This document shows positions 6,993-16,040 of a stretch of 64,000 bases of DNA, piece by piece. This DNA comes from an uncultured Collinsella sp. (lineage in GTDB: Bacteria > Actinomycetota > Coriobacteriia > Coriobacteriales > Coriobacteriaceae). How positions within the stretch are numbered: position 1 is the first letter of the stretch; each line of letters opens with the position of its first letter. The stretch covers positions 48,632 through 112,631 of the forward strand of contig CABUDI010000005.1 in NCBI GenBank assembly GCA_902490305.1, read 5' to 3'. The translations under genes were made by a program, and so were the position numbers. Under the pieces are notes generated by a model. The model was not told the origin of the DNA, did no database searches, and saw only the letters and a list, made by a program, of their open reading frames with translations.

Positions 6993-9794
6993 ATGGCTGG
7001 CACCAAATCTGACGCAAAGGAATTCGTTCGACGTTGGCGGTCGATTCTCGACCTGGTACCCGAAGGGAAGAACAACGAGCAGCAGGACACCGCCAAGTTC
7101 TGGCAGGACCTGCTCGTGAACGTCCTCGGCGTGCCATCGAGCACCATGGCCACGTTCATCGACTTCGAGCGCAAGGTGCGCGGCCGTCGCATCGACGTGT
7201 TCGTGAGCGACCACCATTTCCTGTGCGAGCAGAAGACGGTCGGCATCGACCTCGACAGGCCCGAGCCTCGCCAGAACCGCATGGAGACGCCGCTCCAGCA
7301 GGCGCTGTGGTACGCGCGCCACCTGCCGTACTCCGAGCGCCCGCGCTGGCTCATGACGTGCAACTTCGAGACGTTTCGGCTCTACGACCTCGACGACGAG
7401 GCCTACGAGCGCACCGTGCAGGAGTTCACTCTCGACGAGCTTCCCGACCAGCTCCACCTGCTGTCGTTCCTCACATCGAACGAAACGAGCCGCTTGCACC
7501 GCGAGCAGCAACTCTCCGTGGAGGCTGGCGCCTACGTCTCGCGCCTCTACGACGCGCTTGCCAAGCAGTACCGGCATATCGACGGAGCCGACGAGCAGGC
7601 CCGTGAGGAGCAGCGCTCGCTCAACGTCCTCGTCACCCGCATCATCTTCATGCTCTACGCCGAGGACGCCGACCTCCTGCAAGGGCACGCGGCGTTCGGC
7701 TCGTACTGCCGCTGCGATGCGCGCAAGCTGCGCGGCCGGCTCCTCAACCTCTTCGAGGTCATCGACACGCCGGCGGACGAGCGCGATGAGTACCTCGATG
7801 ACGAGCTGGCGGCTTTCCCCTACGTGAACGGCGGCCTCTTCTCCGACTCCTCCATCGTCGTCCCGCAGATGACCGACGAGATAGCCGAGGCCATCGTGAG
7901 CGCCTCGGAGGACTTCAACTGGCGCGACATCTCCGGCGTCATCTTCGGCGGCGTCTTCGAGGGCACGCTCAACCCCGAGACCCGCCACGCCGGCGGCATG
8001 CACTACACGAGCGTGGAGAACATCGAACGGTGCCTGAGGCCGCTCTTCCTCGATGGGCTCTGGGACGAGCTGCATCGCGCCGAGGGCGAGCGCTCCAACG
8101 TCAAGCGCCAACAGATGTTCGAAGCGCTCCACGACAAGCTCGCATCCGTCAAGGTCGGCGACCCGGCATGCGGCTCGGGAAACTTCCTCACCGAGGCGTA
8201 CCGGCAGCTCCGCACCATCGAGAACCGCATCATCGAGGACGAGATGGGCGATCAGACCGCGCTCTTTGTCGGGAACCCCATCCGCGTCACACTCGACCAG
8301 TTCTACGGCATCGAGATAAACGACTTCGCCGTCTCGGTGGCGAAGACCGCGCTCTGGATCACCGAGGAGCAGATGCTGCGCAAGACGCAGGAGATATTCC
8401 CCGGCTACGACTACGACTTCCTACCGCTGAAAAGTCTGTCGAACATCCGCGAGGCCAACGCCCTCGCGACGGACTGGGCGGACGTGTTCCCTGCAGACCT
8501 TGACTACATCGTGGGAAACCCGCCGTTTCTCGGGGCGCGGAACCAGTCAAAGGAGCAGAAGGCGGAGCTCCTCGCCGTGTTCGACGGCGCGAAGAACGCC
8601 GGCAACATCGACTATTGCGGCGCGTGGTATATGAAGGCGGCCCGCTTCGCGCAGGGCAAGCGCACGCGCTGTGCGCTCGTGTCGACGAATTCCATATGCC
8701 AGGGTGAGCAGGTCGCGAACATCTGGAAGCCGTTGCATGACCTCGGCGTCCACATCGACTTTGCGCATACGACGTTCCGCTGGGACAACGAGGCAGCCGA
8801 CAAGGCGCACGTGTTCTGCATCATCGTCGGCTTCTCGCGCGCGAATGTTGAGAAGCGTCTGTACGTGCATGACACGCCCGACTTGCCTGAGCGCCTCGTG
8901 CGTCCATCGAACATCAACGCGTATCTCTCCGACGCGCCGGATGCGTTCGTGTGGAACCGCAGCACCCCGCTCTGCGACGTTCCGAAGATCGGCATCGGCT
9001 CCCAGCCCATCGACGATGGAAACTACCTCTTCACCGACGAGGAGATGGCAGCGTTCATCAAGGACGAGCCTGGGGCGGAAAGGTTCTTCCGCAAGTGGCT
9101 GGGCTCTCGAGAGTTCCTTCACAATGCGCCGCGCTGGGTCCTATGGCTCGGGGAGGCGACCTTCTCCGATCTCAAGAGGCTTCCGAGGTGCCGAGAGAGA
9201 ATCGAGGCCGTCCGCGAGTACAGGCTCTCGAGCAAGAGGTCGCAGACCAAGAGGGCGGCTGACAGGCCCCAGCATTTCGGCACCGAGATAATTCCCCAGG
9301 ACACATCCATCATTGTGCCCAAGGTCTCCTCGGAACGCCGACGCTACATCCCCATGGGCTTCATCGGTCCTGAGACGTTCTGCAGCGACCTCGTGTTCCT
9401 CGTCCCAGACGCCACCCTCTACCACTTCGGTGTTCTGCACTCACAGTTCCATAACGCATGGATGCGCACGGTGGCAGGTCGCCTCAAGAGCGATTACCGC
9501 TACTCGGGCGGCGTGGTCTACAACAACTTCGTCTGGCCCGAGCCGACCGATGCCCAGAGGGCCGAGATCGAGCGATGCGCTCAGGCGGTGCTCGACGCGC
9601 GTGCCGCCCAGGATGGAGCCACGTTGGCCGACATGTACGACCCGGATAACGAGACGTTCTTCCCCGACCTCATGGCGGCCCACCGCGCGCTCGATGCCGC
9701 GGTCGAGGTTGCCTACGGTGTCGACTTCGGCGGCGACGAGGAGAAGATCGTCGCCCATCTGTTCAAGCTCTACGCGGAGAAAACGGGAGCGTAG
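6993..9794 (+). CDS. MmeI-like type IIL fused restriction endonuclease/DNA methyltransferase
   Basis: 933 aa starting at ATG 6993 (GGAGG at 6983-6987). The single chain is expected to cut DNA and to methylate one strand of its site. An N-terminal PD-(D/E)xK-type nuclease shows D68 in RRIDVF and E79-Q-K81 in CEQKT. A helical linker follows to ~380. The N6-adenine methyltransferase has SAM motif I DPACGSGNF (390-398) and catalytic motif IV NPPF (509-512). The C-terminal ~350 residues would hold target recognition (family knowledge). The architecture and the class-I SAM-dependent methyltransferase features match MmeI/type IIL enzymes. It ends 4 nt before the DUF262 gene, so the two are co-transcribed. 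The recognition sequence cannot be predicted by eye. Confidence 0.85.
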   Translation: MAGTKSDAKEFVRRWRSILDLVPEGKNNEQQDTAKFWQDLLVNVLGVPSSTMATFIDFERKVRGRRIDVFVSDHHFLCEQKTVGIDLDRPEPRQNRMETPLQQALWYARHLPYSERPRWLMTCNFETFRLYDLDDEAYERTVQEFTLDELPDQLHLLSFLTSNETSRLHREQQLSVEAGAYVSRLYDALAKQYRHIDGADEQAREEQRSLNVLVTRIIFMLYAEDADLLQGHAAFGSYCRCDARKLRGRLLNLFEVIDTPADERDEYLDDELAAFPYVNGGLFSDSSIVVPQMTDEIAEAIVSASEDFNWRDISGVIFGGVFEGTLNPETRHAGGMHYTSVENIERCLRPLFLDGLWDELHRAEGERSNVKRQQMFEALHDKLASVKVGDPACGSGNFLTEAYRQLRTIENRIIEDEMGDQTALFVGNPIRVTLDQFYGIEINDFAVSVAKTALWITEEQMLRKTQEIFPGYDYDFLPLKSLSNIREANALATDWADVFPADLDYIVGNPPFLGARNQSKEQKAELLAVFDGAKNAGNIDYCGAWYMKAARFAQGKRTRCALVSTNSICQGEQVANIWKPLHDLGVHIDFAHTTFRWDNEAADKAHVFCIIVGFSRANVEKRLYVHDTPDLPERLVRPSNINAYLSDAPDAFVWNRSTPLCDVPKIGIGSQPIDDGNYLFTDEEMAAFIKDEPGAERFFRKWLGSREFLHNAPRWVLWLGEATFSDLKRLPRCRERIEAVREYRLSSKRSQTKRAADRPQHFGTEIIPQDTSIIVPKVSSERRRYIPMGFIGPETFCSDLVFLVPDATLYHFGVLHSQFHNAWMRTVAGRLKSDYRYSGGVVYNNFVWPEPTDAQRAEIERCAQAVLDARAAQDGATLADMYDPDNETFFPDLMAAHRALDAAVEVAYGVDFGGDEEKIVAHLFKLYAEKTGA

Positions 9795-9798
9795 CCCT

Positions 9799-11568
9799 AT
9801 GGCGAATTCGATTTACAGCCCCATCACCCTTGAGGTCGGCAACATCCTCAAGGACGTCCTCACGGGAAAAATCGGCCTACCCGACCTTCAGAGGCCGTTC
9901 GTGTGGAAGAACGACAAGGTGAGGGACCTCCTCGACTCCATGCTGAGGGGATACCCCATCGGCTACGTGATGCTGTGGGAGTCCCCTTCCGACGACACAT
10001 CGAAGAAGGCCCAGATAGGCGAGAACGAGAAAGCGTATGCGGCTCCGAAGGAGCTCGTCATCGACGGCCAGCAGCGCCTCACGGCCCTGCTCGCCGCCTT
10101 CTACGGCGTCGAGGTGAGGGACAAGGCGTTCAACTCGCGGGCCATCAGGATCGCCTACAACCCGATCACCGGCGAGTTCAAAGTCGCCGACGCCTCCACC
10201 GACAGGGACCCGAGGTTCGTCTCGTGCGTGTCCGACGTGTTCAGGGCGAATCGGGAGAACGGGCTCAGCGGTTACAGGCGTGCGTTCATCAGGGCCCTCA
10301 ACGAGTCTAATCGGAAGAAGGGGGAGCCCGAGCTCGACGACCCCGCCGAGGACGCCATCGAGAGGGGCCTCGCCGCGCTCCTCGGCCTCGAAAGGTACTA
10401 CCTGCCGGTCCTCAGCATCACCGACGACGCCGACGAGGAGACCGTTTCCGACATCTTCGTCCGGGTGAACTCGCAGGGCCAGGCACTGAAGCAGGACGAC
10501 TTCATCATGACGCTCCTGTCGGTGTACGAGCCCGCCATGAGGGAGCGGATCGAGCGCTTCTGTGCAGACAGCCACGTGCCGAAGGGCGGTACATCTTACA
10601 ACCAGCTCGCTACCGTCTCCCCGACGAGCATCATCAGGACCGCTGTCGCCGTCGGTTTCAAGCGAGGCAGGCTCCGCTACGCCTACCAGATCCTGAGGGG
10701 CAAGGACCTCAAGACCAAGGAGACGAGTGCCCAGACCCGCGCCGACAACTTCGAGTGCTTCGGGGCGGCGCTCGACCAGGTGCTCGACTTGAACAACTGG
10801 CACGCGTTCATCAACCTGCTGGGGGAGGCGGGCTATGTCGCCCCAAGCCAGATAAGCTCGGCGAACGCCCTGTTCTTCACCTACGCCTTCTACCTCATCG
10901 GCAAGCGTGAGTTCGGTTTGAAGCATACAGACCTCAGCCGTCTCGTGAGAAGGTGGTTCTTCGCCTGTTCCATCACCTCGTATTACGTCGGAGGCTTCGA
11001 GACCGCGTTCGAGCGCCAGCTGACCGACATATCCCAGATGACCGTCGCGTCCGATTTCAGCGAGTATTTTGAGCGTTCGGTCGCATCGCTCCTCACGGAC
11101 GACTACTTCGGCATCACCCTGCCGAACGACCTCGACGCGAACGATGCCGTCGGCCCCACCTGGAACGGCTTCGTCGCGGCTCAGGTCATCCTCGGCTGCA
11201 AGTCGCTGTTCGGCACGACCCCGCTCTCCCAGCTTCTGCTGCCGAGCGCGTCGGGCACGAAGAAGGCGCTCGACAAGCACCACCTATTCCCGGACAATTA
11301 CCTCAAGTCCATCGGACAGAAAGAGAAGCGCAGCGCCCGTGCGAACTTCGCTCTCGTGGACTACGGCACCAACATCGAGATCTCAGATGACTCCCCGCTC
11401 GACTACGTGCCGAGGTTCAAGCAGAAGCTCGGATACGAGGCCTACGAGCGAACCTGCGAGGAGCACGCCCTCCCTGTCGAGTTCGAGGGGCTTGACTACG
11501 AACGCTTCCTCTACAGGAGGCGCATCCTCATGGCAAAGTTGATAAGGAGGGGTTTCGAGAGGCTTTAG
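9799..11568 (+). CDS. GmrSD-like DUF262/HNH nuclease protein
   Basis: 589 aa. The N-terminal DUF262 (GmrS/ParB-like) domain shows LPDLQRPFVW (27-36) and IDGQQRLTAL (88-97), the nucleotide-hydrolysis motif of the family. The C-terminal region carries KHHLFPDNYL at 493-502, the HNH (DUF1524-type) His-His signature, followed by a conserved N-rich segment (RANFALVDYGTN). GmrSD and BrxU proteins of this build are type IV nucleases that cleave modified DNA. This one sits 4 nt after a type IIL enzyme with no obvious ribosome-binding site, suggesting coupled translation and a joint defence role (inference). Other DUF262 proteins act in different anti-phage systems, so the target is uncertain. Confidence 0.85.
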   Translation: MANSIYSPITLEVGNILKDVLTGKIGLPDLQRPFVWKNDKVRDLLDSMLRGYPIGYVMLWESPSDDTSKKAQIGENEKAYAAPKELVIDGQQRLTALLAAFYGVEVRDKAFNSRAIRIAYNPITGEFKVADASTDRDPRFVSCVSDVFRANRENGLSGYRRAFIRALNESNRKKGEPELDDPAEDAIERGLAALLGLERYYLPVLSITDDADEETVSDIFVRVNSQGQALKQDDFIMTLLSVYEPAMRERIERFCADSHVPKGGTSYNQLATVSPTSIIRTAVAVGFKRGRLRYAYQILRGKDLKTKETSAQTRADNFECFGAALDQVLDLNNWHAFINLLGEAGYVAPSQISSANALFFTYAFYLIGKREFGLKHTDLSRLVRRWFFACSITSYYVGGFETAFERQLTDISQMTVASDFSEYFERSVASLLTDDYFGITLPNDLDANDAVGPTWNGFVAAQVILGCKSLFGTTPLSQLLLPSASGTKKALDKHHLFPDNYLKSIGQKEKRSARANFALVDYGTNIEISDDSPLDYVPRFKQKLGYEAYERTCEEHALPVEFEGLDYERFLYRRRILMAKLIRRGFERL

Positions 11569-11801
11569 CGCCTCTTCGAGCGCGCCGTGCCTCCTTTGGG
11601 TTTCCCGACGAACCAGCGTCCTGACGCCATATCGTTGTTGCCGAGCGCCGCCCGCCCGTGCGCCACGTGGCGGGCGGCGGACTTTATGGGCCGGCTCCTA
11701 CCGTCGGGCCATATGAGCCTCTTGGGTACATCGACATCGTCGTCGAGGCCCCTCGGCGGATACTCGGTTCCCACGTACACCCAGTCGCATTCGCGCGGCA
11801 T
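11565..11801 (-). CDS. Small hypothetical protein, convergent with the DUF262 gene
   Basis: 78 aa if started at the internal ATG 11801; the frame stays open upstream to 12062. Its stop overlaps the DUF262 stop by 3 nt tail-to-tail. Residues such as VPKRLIWPDGR, a central HVAHGRAAL and C-terminal RWFVGKPKGG vaguely resemble small Gram-positive proteins with a WEDGR...RWFVE pattern, but the middle is shortened. No clear ribosome-binding site. It may be a decayed small gene or a chance open frame. Confidence 0.3.
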   Translation of the reverse strand: MPRECDWVYVGTEYPPRGLDDDVDVPKRLIWPDGRSRPIKSAARHVAHGRAALGNNDMASGRWFVGKPKGGTARSKRR

Positions 11802-12451
11802 CCCGCAGGTGCCCGGCAGGTTCCGCCCGCCGGCGCCATGTTTACGCTCTACGGCCTTCCTCATGTCTGGGCCTGCAATATCACTCGACTGTTCATGTGG
11901 GTTTCCAGCATGTGCCGCTGTGCGCCTGGAAAACCTGCGAGTCGATGACCTGCGGTTTCTTTTGGCCCCGCTGGCTCCGTACTCGAGGAGCCGCCTCGAA
12001 ACCGCGGCAAACAGCCAAGTTCTGGAGTCCAACCCCCTTAGATTGTATGACTGCATCTCCATTAGTCATTTCGCGTCATTCGAATCGGCGCTGGGAATTC
12101 AGCGCTTTTCCTCATGCAAGCCTCTTCCATCTTGTGTCATCGTCAGCCGTGAACGGTCGATTTTCACCGATAAACGGCAAATTAGTTCAGATAAAATCAA
12201 ATAATTTCAAGAATGGTCAAACTTGATTAACAGCAAAACCACAAGGTAGATGGCTTGATACGGTGAAAAACTCTGACACAATGAGAAATAGAATGAAAAA
12301 TACTGATTGAAAATGAACTTACGTGGCAGTAATCTACATGGCATAGGGTAGGCCCCGTCGCGCAGGCGGCGGCCCTTATCGAATTACGGATATAGATCAG
12401 GTGCTCGAACGGGCAGAAACGATCAAGGACGAAGGTAAAGGACGTAGAAGC
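11802..12451. other. Gene-poor spacer between the defence islet and the sugar locus
   Basis: No convincing coding region. The right half is AT-rich and probably carries the promoter of the sugar-isomerase/EIIBC operon. TTGAAA with TAATCT 17 nt downstream (~12308-12337) is the best pair I see. GGTCAAACTTGATTAAC at 12215-12231 loosely resembles the LacI-type operators further downstream. Confidence 0.35.
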
Positions 12452-13390
12452 ATGAAGCTTGCAACTCGTATCAACTCCTATTTTCGCGATGGCGACAAGA
12501 ATCTTGATCGCGTGTTCGCGGAGTTCCAGAGCGTGGGCCTCACGCACGTCGACCTCAACTACCCCGAGCACTGCACAGGTGTCACGGCGGAGGACATGGC
12601 CGCCAAGCTCGCAGCTCACGACCTGCAGCTGAACGGCTGCGCGCTGCGCTTCCGCAACGCCTTCCTCAACGGTGACCTGGGCAATGCCGATGATGCCCTT
12701 GCCGCGGAAGCCCTTGAGCTCTGCTACGAGGCGTGCGACTACTGCCGCACTGCCGGTGGCAACACGGTGACCATCTGGCTCGGCCACGACGGTTTCGACT
12801 ACAGCTTCCAGATCGCCTACGCTCGCGTCTTCGACCAGCTCGTAGCCGCATTCCAGAAGGTTTGCGACTACGCGCCCGACCTCAAGATCTCGATTGAGTA
12901 CAAACCCTACGAGGAGCGCGCGTACGCGTTCATCGACTCCATGGGTATGACCGGCATGATTCTCAACGCTGCAGACCGCCCGAACCTGGGCGTCACGCTG
13001 GATTACTGCCACATGCTCATGAAGCACGAGAACCCTGCCATGGCCGCCGACCTGTTCGGCCGCGAGGGCAAGCTCTACGGCATTCACCTAAACGACGGCA
13101 ACGGTCGCTTCGACGATGGCCTTATGATTGGTACGTCCACGCCGGTGAAGACCCTCGAGTTCCTCTACTACGTGAAGAAGCACGGTTACGACAGCGCAAT
13201 CTACTTCGACACGTTCCCGGTCATCGAGCCCGCTGCCGGCGAGGCTGCACAGAACGACCAGATGATCCATCTGCTCAACGACGCCATCGAGACCGTAAGC
13301 ATGGAGAAGATCCAATCCGTTATCGATGCAAACGACGCGATTAAGGCAGCCGAGCTTGTCCGCGAGCTCTTCTGCGCAATGGGGAGGTAA
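12452..13390 (+). CDS. Sugar-phosphate isomerase/epimerase-like TIM-barrel protein
   Basis: 312 aa from ATG 12452. The pattern of alternating strands with metal-ligand-like residues (SIEYKPYEERAY, GVTLDYCHM, GIHLNDGNGRFDDG, YFDTFPV) fits the xylose-isomerase-like/AP-endonuclease-2 TIM barrel. Members include tagatose/allulose 3-epimerases and inosose isomerases, usually Mn(II) or Co(II) dependent. It lies 3 nt before a PTS EIIBC gene and in the same locus as AlsE-like and RpiB-like enzymes. The likely role is interconverting the sugar that this PTS imports (inference). The ribosome-binding site is weak (AAAGGACG ~10 nt upstream). Confidence 0.75.
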   Translation: MKLATRINSYFRDGDKNLDRVFAEFQSVGLTHVDLNYPEHCTGVTAEDMAAKLAAHDLQLNGCALRFRNAFLNGDLGNADDALAAEALELCYEACDYCRTAGGNTVTIWLGHDGFDYSFQIAYARVFDQLVAAFQKVCDYAPDLKISIEYKPYEERAYAFIDSMGMTGMILNAADRPNLGVTLDYCHMLMKHENPAMAADLFGREGKLYGIHLNDGNGRFDDGLMIGTSTPVKTLEFLYYVKKHGYDSAIYFDTFPVIEPAAGEAAQNDQMIHLLNDAIETVSMEKIQSVIDANDAIKAAELVRELFCAMGR

Positions 13391-13393
13391 CCA

Positions 13394-14770
13394 ATGAAAC
13401 GCGACTGGAACGCGATGGCTCAGGGGATTCTGGACGCCGTCGGTGGTCCCGAGAACATCTCGGGCATGACGCACTGCGCAACGCGCCTGCGCCTCAATCT
13501 CAAGGACGACGCTGCTTGCGACGACGCTGCGGTCAAGGAAGTCGAGGGCGTGGTGAACACGCTGAACAAGGCCGGTCAGTACCAGGTTCTCATCGGCACT
13601 GAGGTTCCGAAGCTGTACGAGAAGTTCGAACCGCTGGTCAAGGGTTCGGGCGTGGAGATCTCCTCTGCTACCAAGGACGAGGGCGAGAGCGTCATCAGCC
13701 AGATCTTCTCCGCGATTTCCGGCATCTTTGCCCCGCTGTTGCCCGCCATGGCCGGCTCTGGTATCCTGCGCGGCTTTGTCATCCTTGCCGCCCAGCTCGG
13801 CATCATCGCCGAGGGCACGGGTACCTACACTATCCTGTACACCCTGGCCATGAGCGTGTTCTACTTCCTGCCCGTGCTGCTCGGCTTCTCCGCCGGCAAG
13901 CGCTTCGGCGCGAGCCCGTACCTGTCGGCGCTGCTCGGCGCGTGCCTGCTCTACCCGGACTTCATCGCCCTCATGGGCGACGCGGGCAACGGCGCCATGA
14001 CGGACTTCTTCGGCATCCCCGTGGTTCTCATGAACTACAACTCCACGGTTATCCCTGCCATCTTGTCTGTCTGGGTCTACTCGTACCTGTACAAGTGGCT
14101 CGATGAGCACGTTTCCGAGATGCTCAAGCTCGTCGTGCTGCCCGCCATCTCCCTGATCGTTATGGTTCCGCTCACCATGCTCGTCATCGGTCCCCTGGGC
14201 GTCTACGCTGGTGAGGCCATCGCCTTCGTGGTCAACTGGCTGATCGAGCGCAGCTCCGTGTTCGCCGGCGTGCTGGTTGGCGGCGGCTGGTCCGTGCTGG
14301 TGTCCATGGGCATCCACTGGGCCGTGAACCCCATCATGATCAACAACATCGCTCAGAACGGCTTCGACTACATCTGCCCCTTCACCTTCGCCTGCAACTT
14401 CGCCGTTATCGGCTGCGCCTTCGGCGTGTTCCTCAAGGCCCGCGACCAGAAGCTCAAGAGCTTCGCGATGACCGGTGTCGTATCGATCGCCCTGTCCGCC
14501 ATCATCGAGCCCACGCTGTTCGGTATGCTCGTGAAGAACAAGAAGGTCTGGCTTGCGCAGATCATCGGCGGTGCCGTCGGCGGCGCGTTCCTCGGTATCA
14601 TGAAGGTCGTCACCACTGCGTTCACCTTCGGTTCCGTCACTACGTTCCCGGCTTTCGTGAGTTCCGACCCCATGAACTTCGCTTGGGCTATGGTCGGCAT
14701 GCTCATTTCCGCCGTCGTGGCCGGTGTTCTTGCCTTCGCCTTCACCGGCAAGGAGGATCAGCTCGCCTAA
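13394..14770 (+). CDS. PTS EIIBC of the glucose/sucrose/beta-glucoside superfamily
   Basis: 458 aa. The N-terminal EIIB domain has the phosphocysteine C28 in NISGMTHCATRLRL, matching the PTS EIIB signature. From ~100 onward a polytopic EIIC domain carries PLLPAMAGSGILRGF, SMGIHWAVNPIMINNIAQNG and SAIIEPTLFGM. No EIIA domain is fused, so EIIA must come from another locus. ATG 13394 follows GGGAGG by 6 nt and is translationally close to the isomerase stop. The unusual partners (TIM-barrel epimerase, AlsE-like and RpiB-like enzymes) argue for a rare hexose or pentose rather than sucrose or beta-glucosides (inference). Confidence 0.9.
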   Translation: MKRDWNAMAQGILDAVGGPENISGMTHCATRLRLNLKDDAACDDAAVKEVEGVVNTLNKAGQYQVLIGTEVPKLYEKFEPLVKGSGVEISSATKDEGESVISQIFSAISGIFAPLLPAMAGSGILRGFVILAAQLGIIAEGTGTYTILYTLAMSVFYFLPVLLGFSAGKRFGASPYLSALLGACLLYPDFIALMGDAGNGAMTDFFGIPVVLMNYNSTVIPAILSVWVYSYLYKWLDEHVSEMLKLVVLPAISLIVMVPLTMLVIGPLGVYAGEAIAFVVNWLIERSSVFAGVLVGGGWSVLVSMGIHWAVNPIMINNIAQNGFDYICPFTFACNFAVIGCAFGVFLKARDQKLKSFAMTGVVSIALSAIIEPTLFGMLVKNKKVWLAQIIGGAVGGAFLGIMKVVTTAFTFGSVTTFPAFVSSDPMNFAWAMVGMLISAVVAGVLAFAFTGKEDQLA

Positions 14771-15029
14771 GAGCTTGAGGTGCGCCGCCTCTGGGATGCT
14801 ATTTCACTCGACGCGCGCTGCCTCGCCTGGGGCTCGTTATCCTCGCTCGAGGAGCCCCGCCCTTGCGTGAGGCGCCTCACCTTCGTTCGAATTGTGAACG
14901 AGAGGGTTGGTCAATCGATTAAAGCGGTCGTCATCGCAACAGGTGGCGGCCACTTTTCTGCGCATGCGTTACACTTTTCGAAAAGAAATGAACGAGCGTG
15001 AAGCAGAGCGGTTTGGAGAGGTTCCCAAT

Positions 15030-15773
15030 ATGATCCCGTATGAGCGCCAGGAGCGAATTGTAGAGTGCCTGCAGAAGTCGGACCTCGTGAGGATTTCCGA
15101 GCTGCAGGAGGAGCTGCCGGGCGTCTCTATTTCGACGCTACGCCGCGACCTCAAGGAGCTGGAGGCGCTTGGCAAGGTTGAGCATCTTTCGGGCGGCGCG
15201 GTGAAGCTCGTCTCGACTGTCCACGAGGTGAGCATCTCGACGCGTTCGGGCCTACACGGAAGTGAGAAGGACCAGATCGCCCAGGTCGCCCTACGTCTTG
15301 TTGAGGACGGGGACACGCTCTACCTAGACTCGGGTTCCACCTGCACGGCGCTGCTGCGCCTGCTGGTCGACCGCGACGTGACAATTTACACGACGGATGC
15401 CTCGGCGTGCCTGATTAAGAGCGAGACGCGCGCCCAGCTCATCGTGGTGGGTGGCGAGTTCAACTATGTGAACTCCTCGTTCTGCGGTTCTATGACCGAA
15501 TCGATCCTGCGCGACCTGTACTTCGATAAAGCGTTTATCGGGACCAACGCGATTGACGAGGATCGCGGCGTCATGACGCCCTCCTACGTTGAGGCGGCGA
15601 AGAAGCGCATCGTGCGTGAAAACTCGAATAAGGCGTACGTGCTGTGCGACAGCTCGAAGTTCCATCAGTTCTCGAATGTTCGCGCGTTTGGGTTTGACGG
15701 TGTGGCGATTATCGCGGAGTCCTATGACGAAAAGATCGCCCAGCGCGCGCGCCTGATCACGCCTGGAGTGTAG
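15030..15773 (+). CDS. DeoR-family transcriptional regulator
   Basis: 247 aa from ATG 15030 (GGAGAGG 8 nt upstream); the longer in-frame extension back to 14907 lacks a good ribosome-binding site. The N-terminal winged helix-turn-helix is IPYERQERIVECL...ISELQEELPGVSISTLRRDLKEL, spanning residues 1-~55. The sugar-phosphate-sensing domain shows DGDTLYLDSGSTC, VVGGEFN and the typical DKAFIGTNAID. DeoR proteins of this type usually repress neighbouring sugar genes until a phosphorylated intermediate binds. It lies between the PTS gene and alsE, in the same direction. Confidence 0.9.
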   Translation: MIPYERQERIVECLQKSDLVRISELQEELPGVSISTLRRDLKELEALGKVEHLSGGAVKLVSTVHEVSISTRSGLHGSEKDQIAQVALRLVEDGDTLYLDSGSTCTALLRLLVDRDVTIYTTDASACLIKSETRAQLIVVGGEFNYVNSSFCGSMTESILRDLYFDKAFIGTNAIDEDRGVMTPSYVEAAKKRIVRENSNKAYVLCDSSKFHQFSNVRAFGFDGVAIIAESYDEKIAQRARLITPGV

Positions 15774-15949
15774 GGGGTCCGGGCTCAGGTCTGCGCGATT
15801 GCGGCCCCCTGGCTGCTGCTGTCCGCGTAGCGGGATTTCTTCCTAGGGAATACGATAGCGTTTCGTGGTGCGGGCTCCTGCATGATGCCAGCTAGATAGG
15901 CAAATATGGCAACGTTGTGAATCTGGAAAAGACTACAGGTTAACAACGT

Positions 15950-15965
15950 GGTTAAACGATTAATC
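15950..15965. promoter_or_regulatory. LacI-type operator 1 upstream of the alsE-like gene
   Basis: GGTTAAACGATTAATC: two 8-nt half-sites around a central CG that match in 6 of 8 positions, as is typical of LacI-family operators. Repeated 18 bp downstream and echoed in front of the lacI-family gene at 18377. An extra half-site GGTTAAC lies at 15939-15945. Confidence 0.6.
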
Positions 15966-15983
15966 AGCCAGACTGTAGATAAA

Positions 15984-15999
15984 GGTTAAACGATTAATT
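15984..15999. promoter_or_regulatory. LacI-type operator 2 upstream of the alsE-like gene
   Basis: GGTTAAACGATTAATT, identical to operator 1 over 15 bases. The centres of the two sites are 34 bp apart, about three helical turns, placing them on the same DNA face. That geometry suits cooperative binding over the promoter of the alsE-rpiB operon. Confidence 0.6.
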
Positions 16000-16040
16000 A
16001 CCAACGAGTAGATAACCACCGAGCAGATAAGGAGTTCACC

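Noticed and set aside
6653..12451. tRNA-Arg 3' end as an attachment site for the restriction islet
   Set aside because: No integrase gene and no duplicate of the tRNA 3' end was found by eye downstream; kept only as context.
14780..15001. 73-codon frame upstream of the DeoR gene
   Set aside because: No homology cues; overlaps the likely DeoR promoter region and ends at its alternative start.
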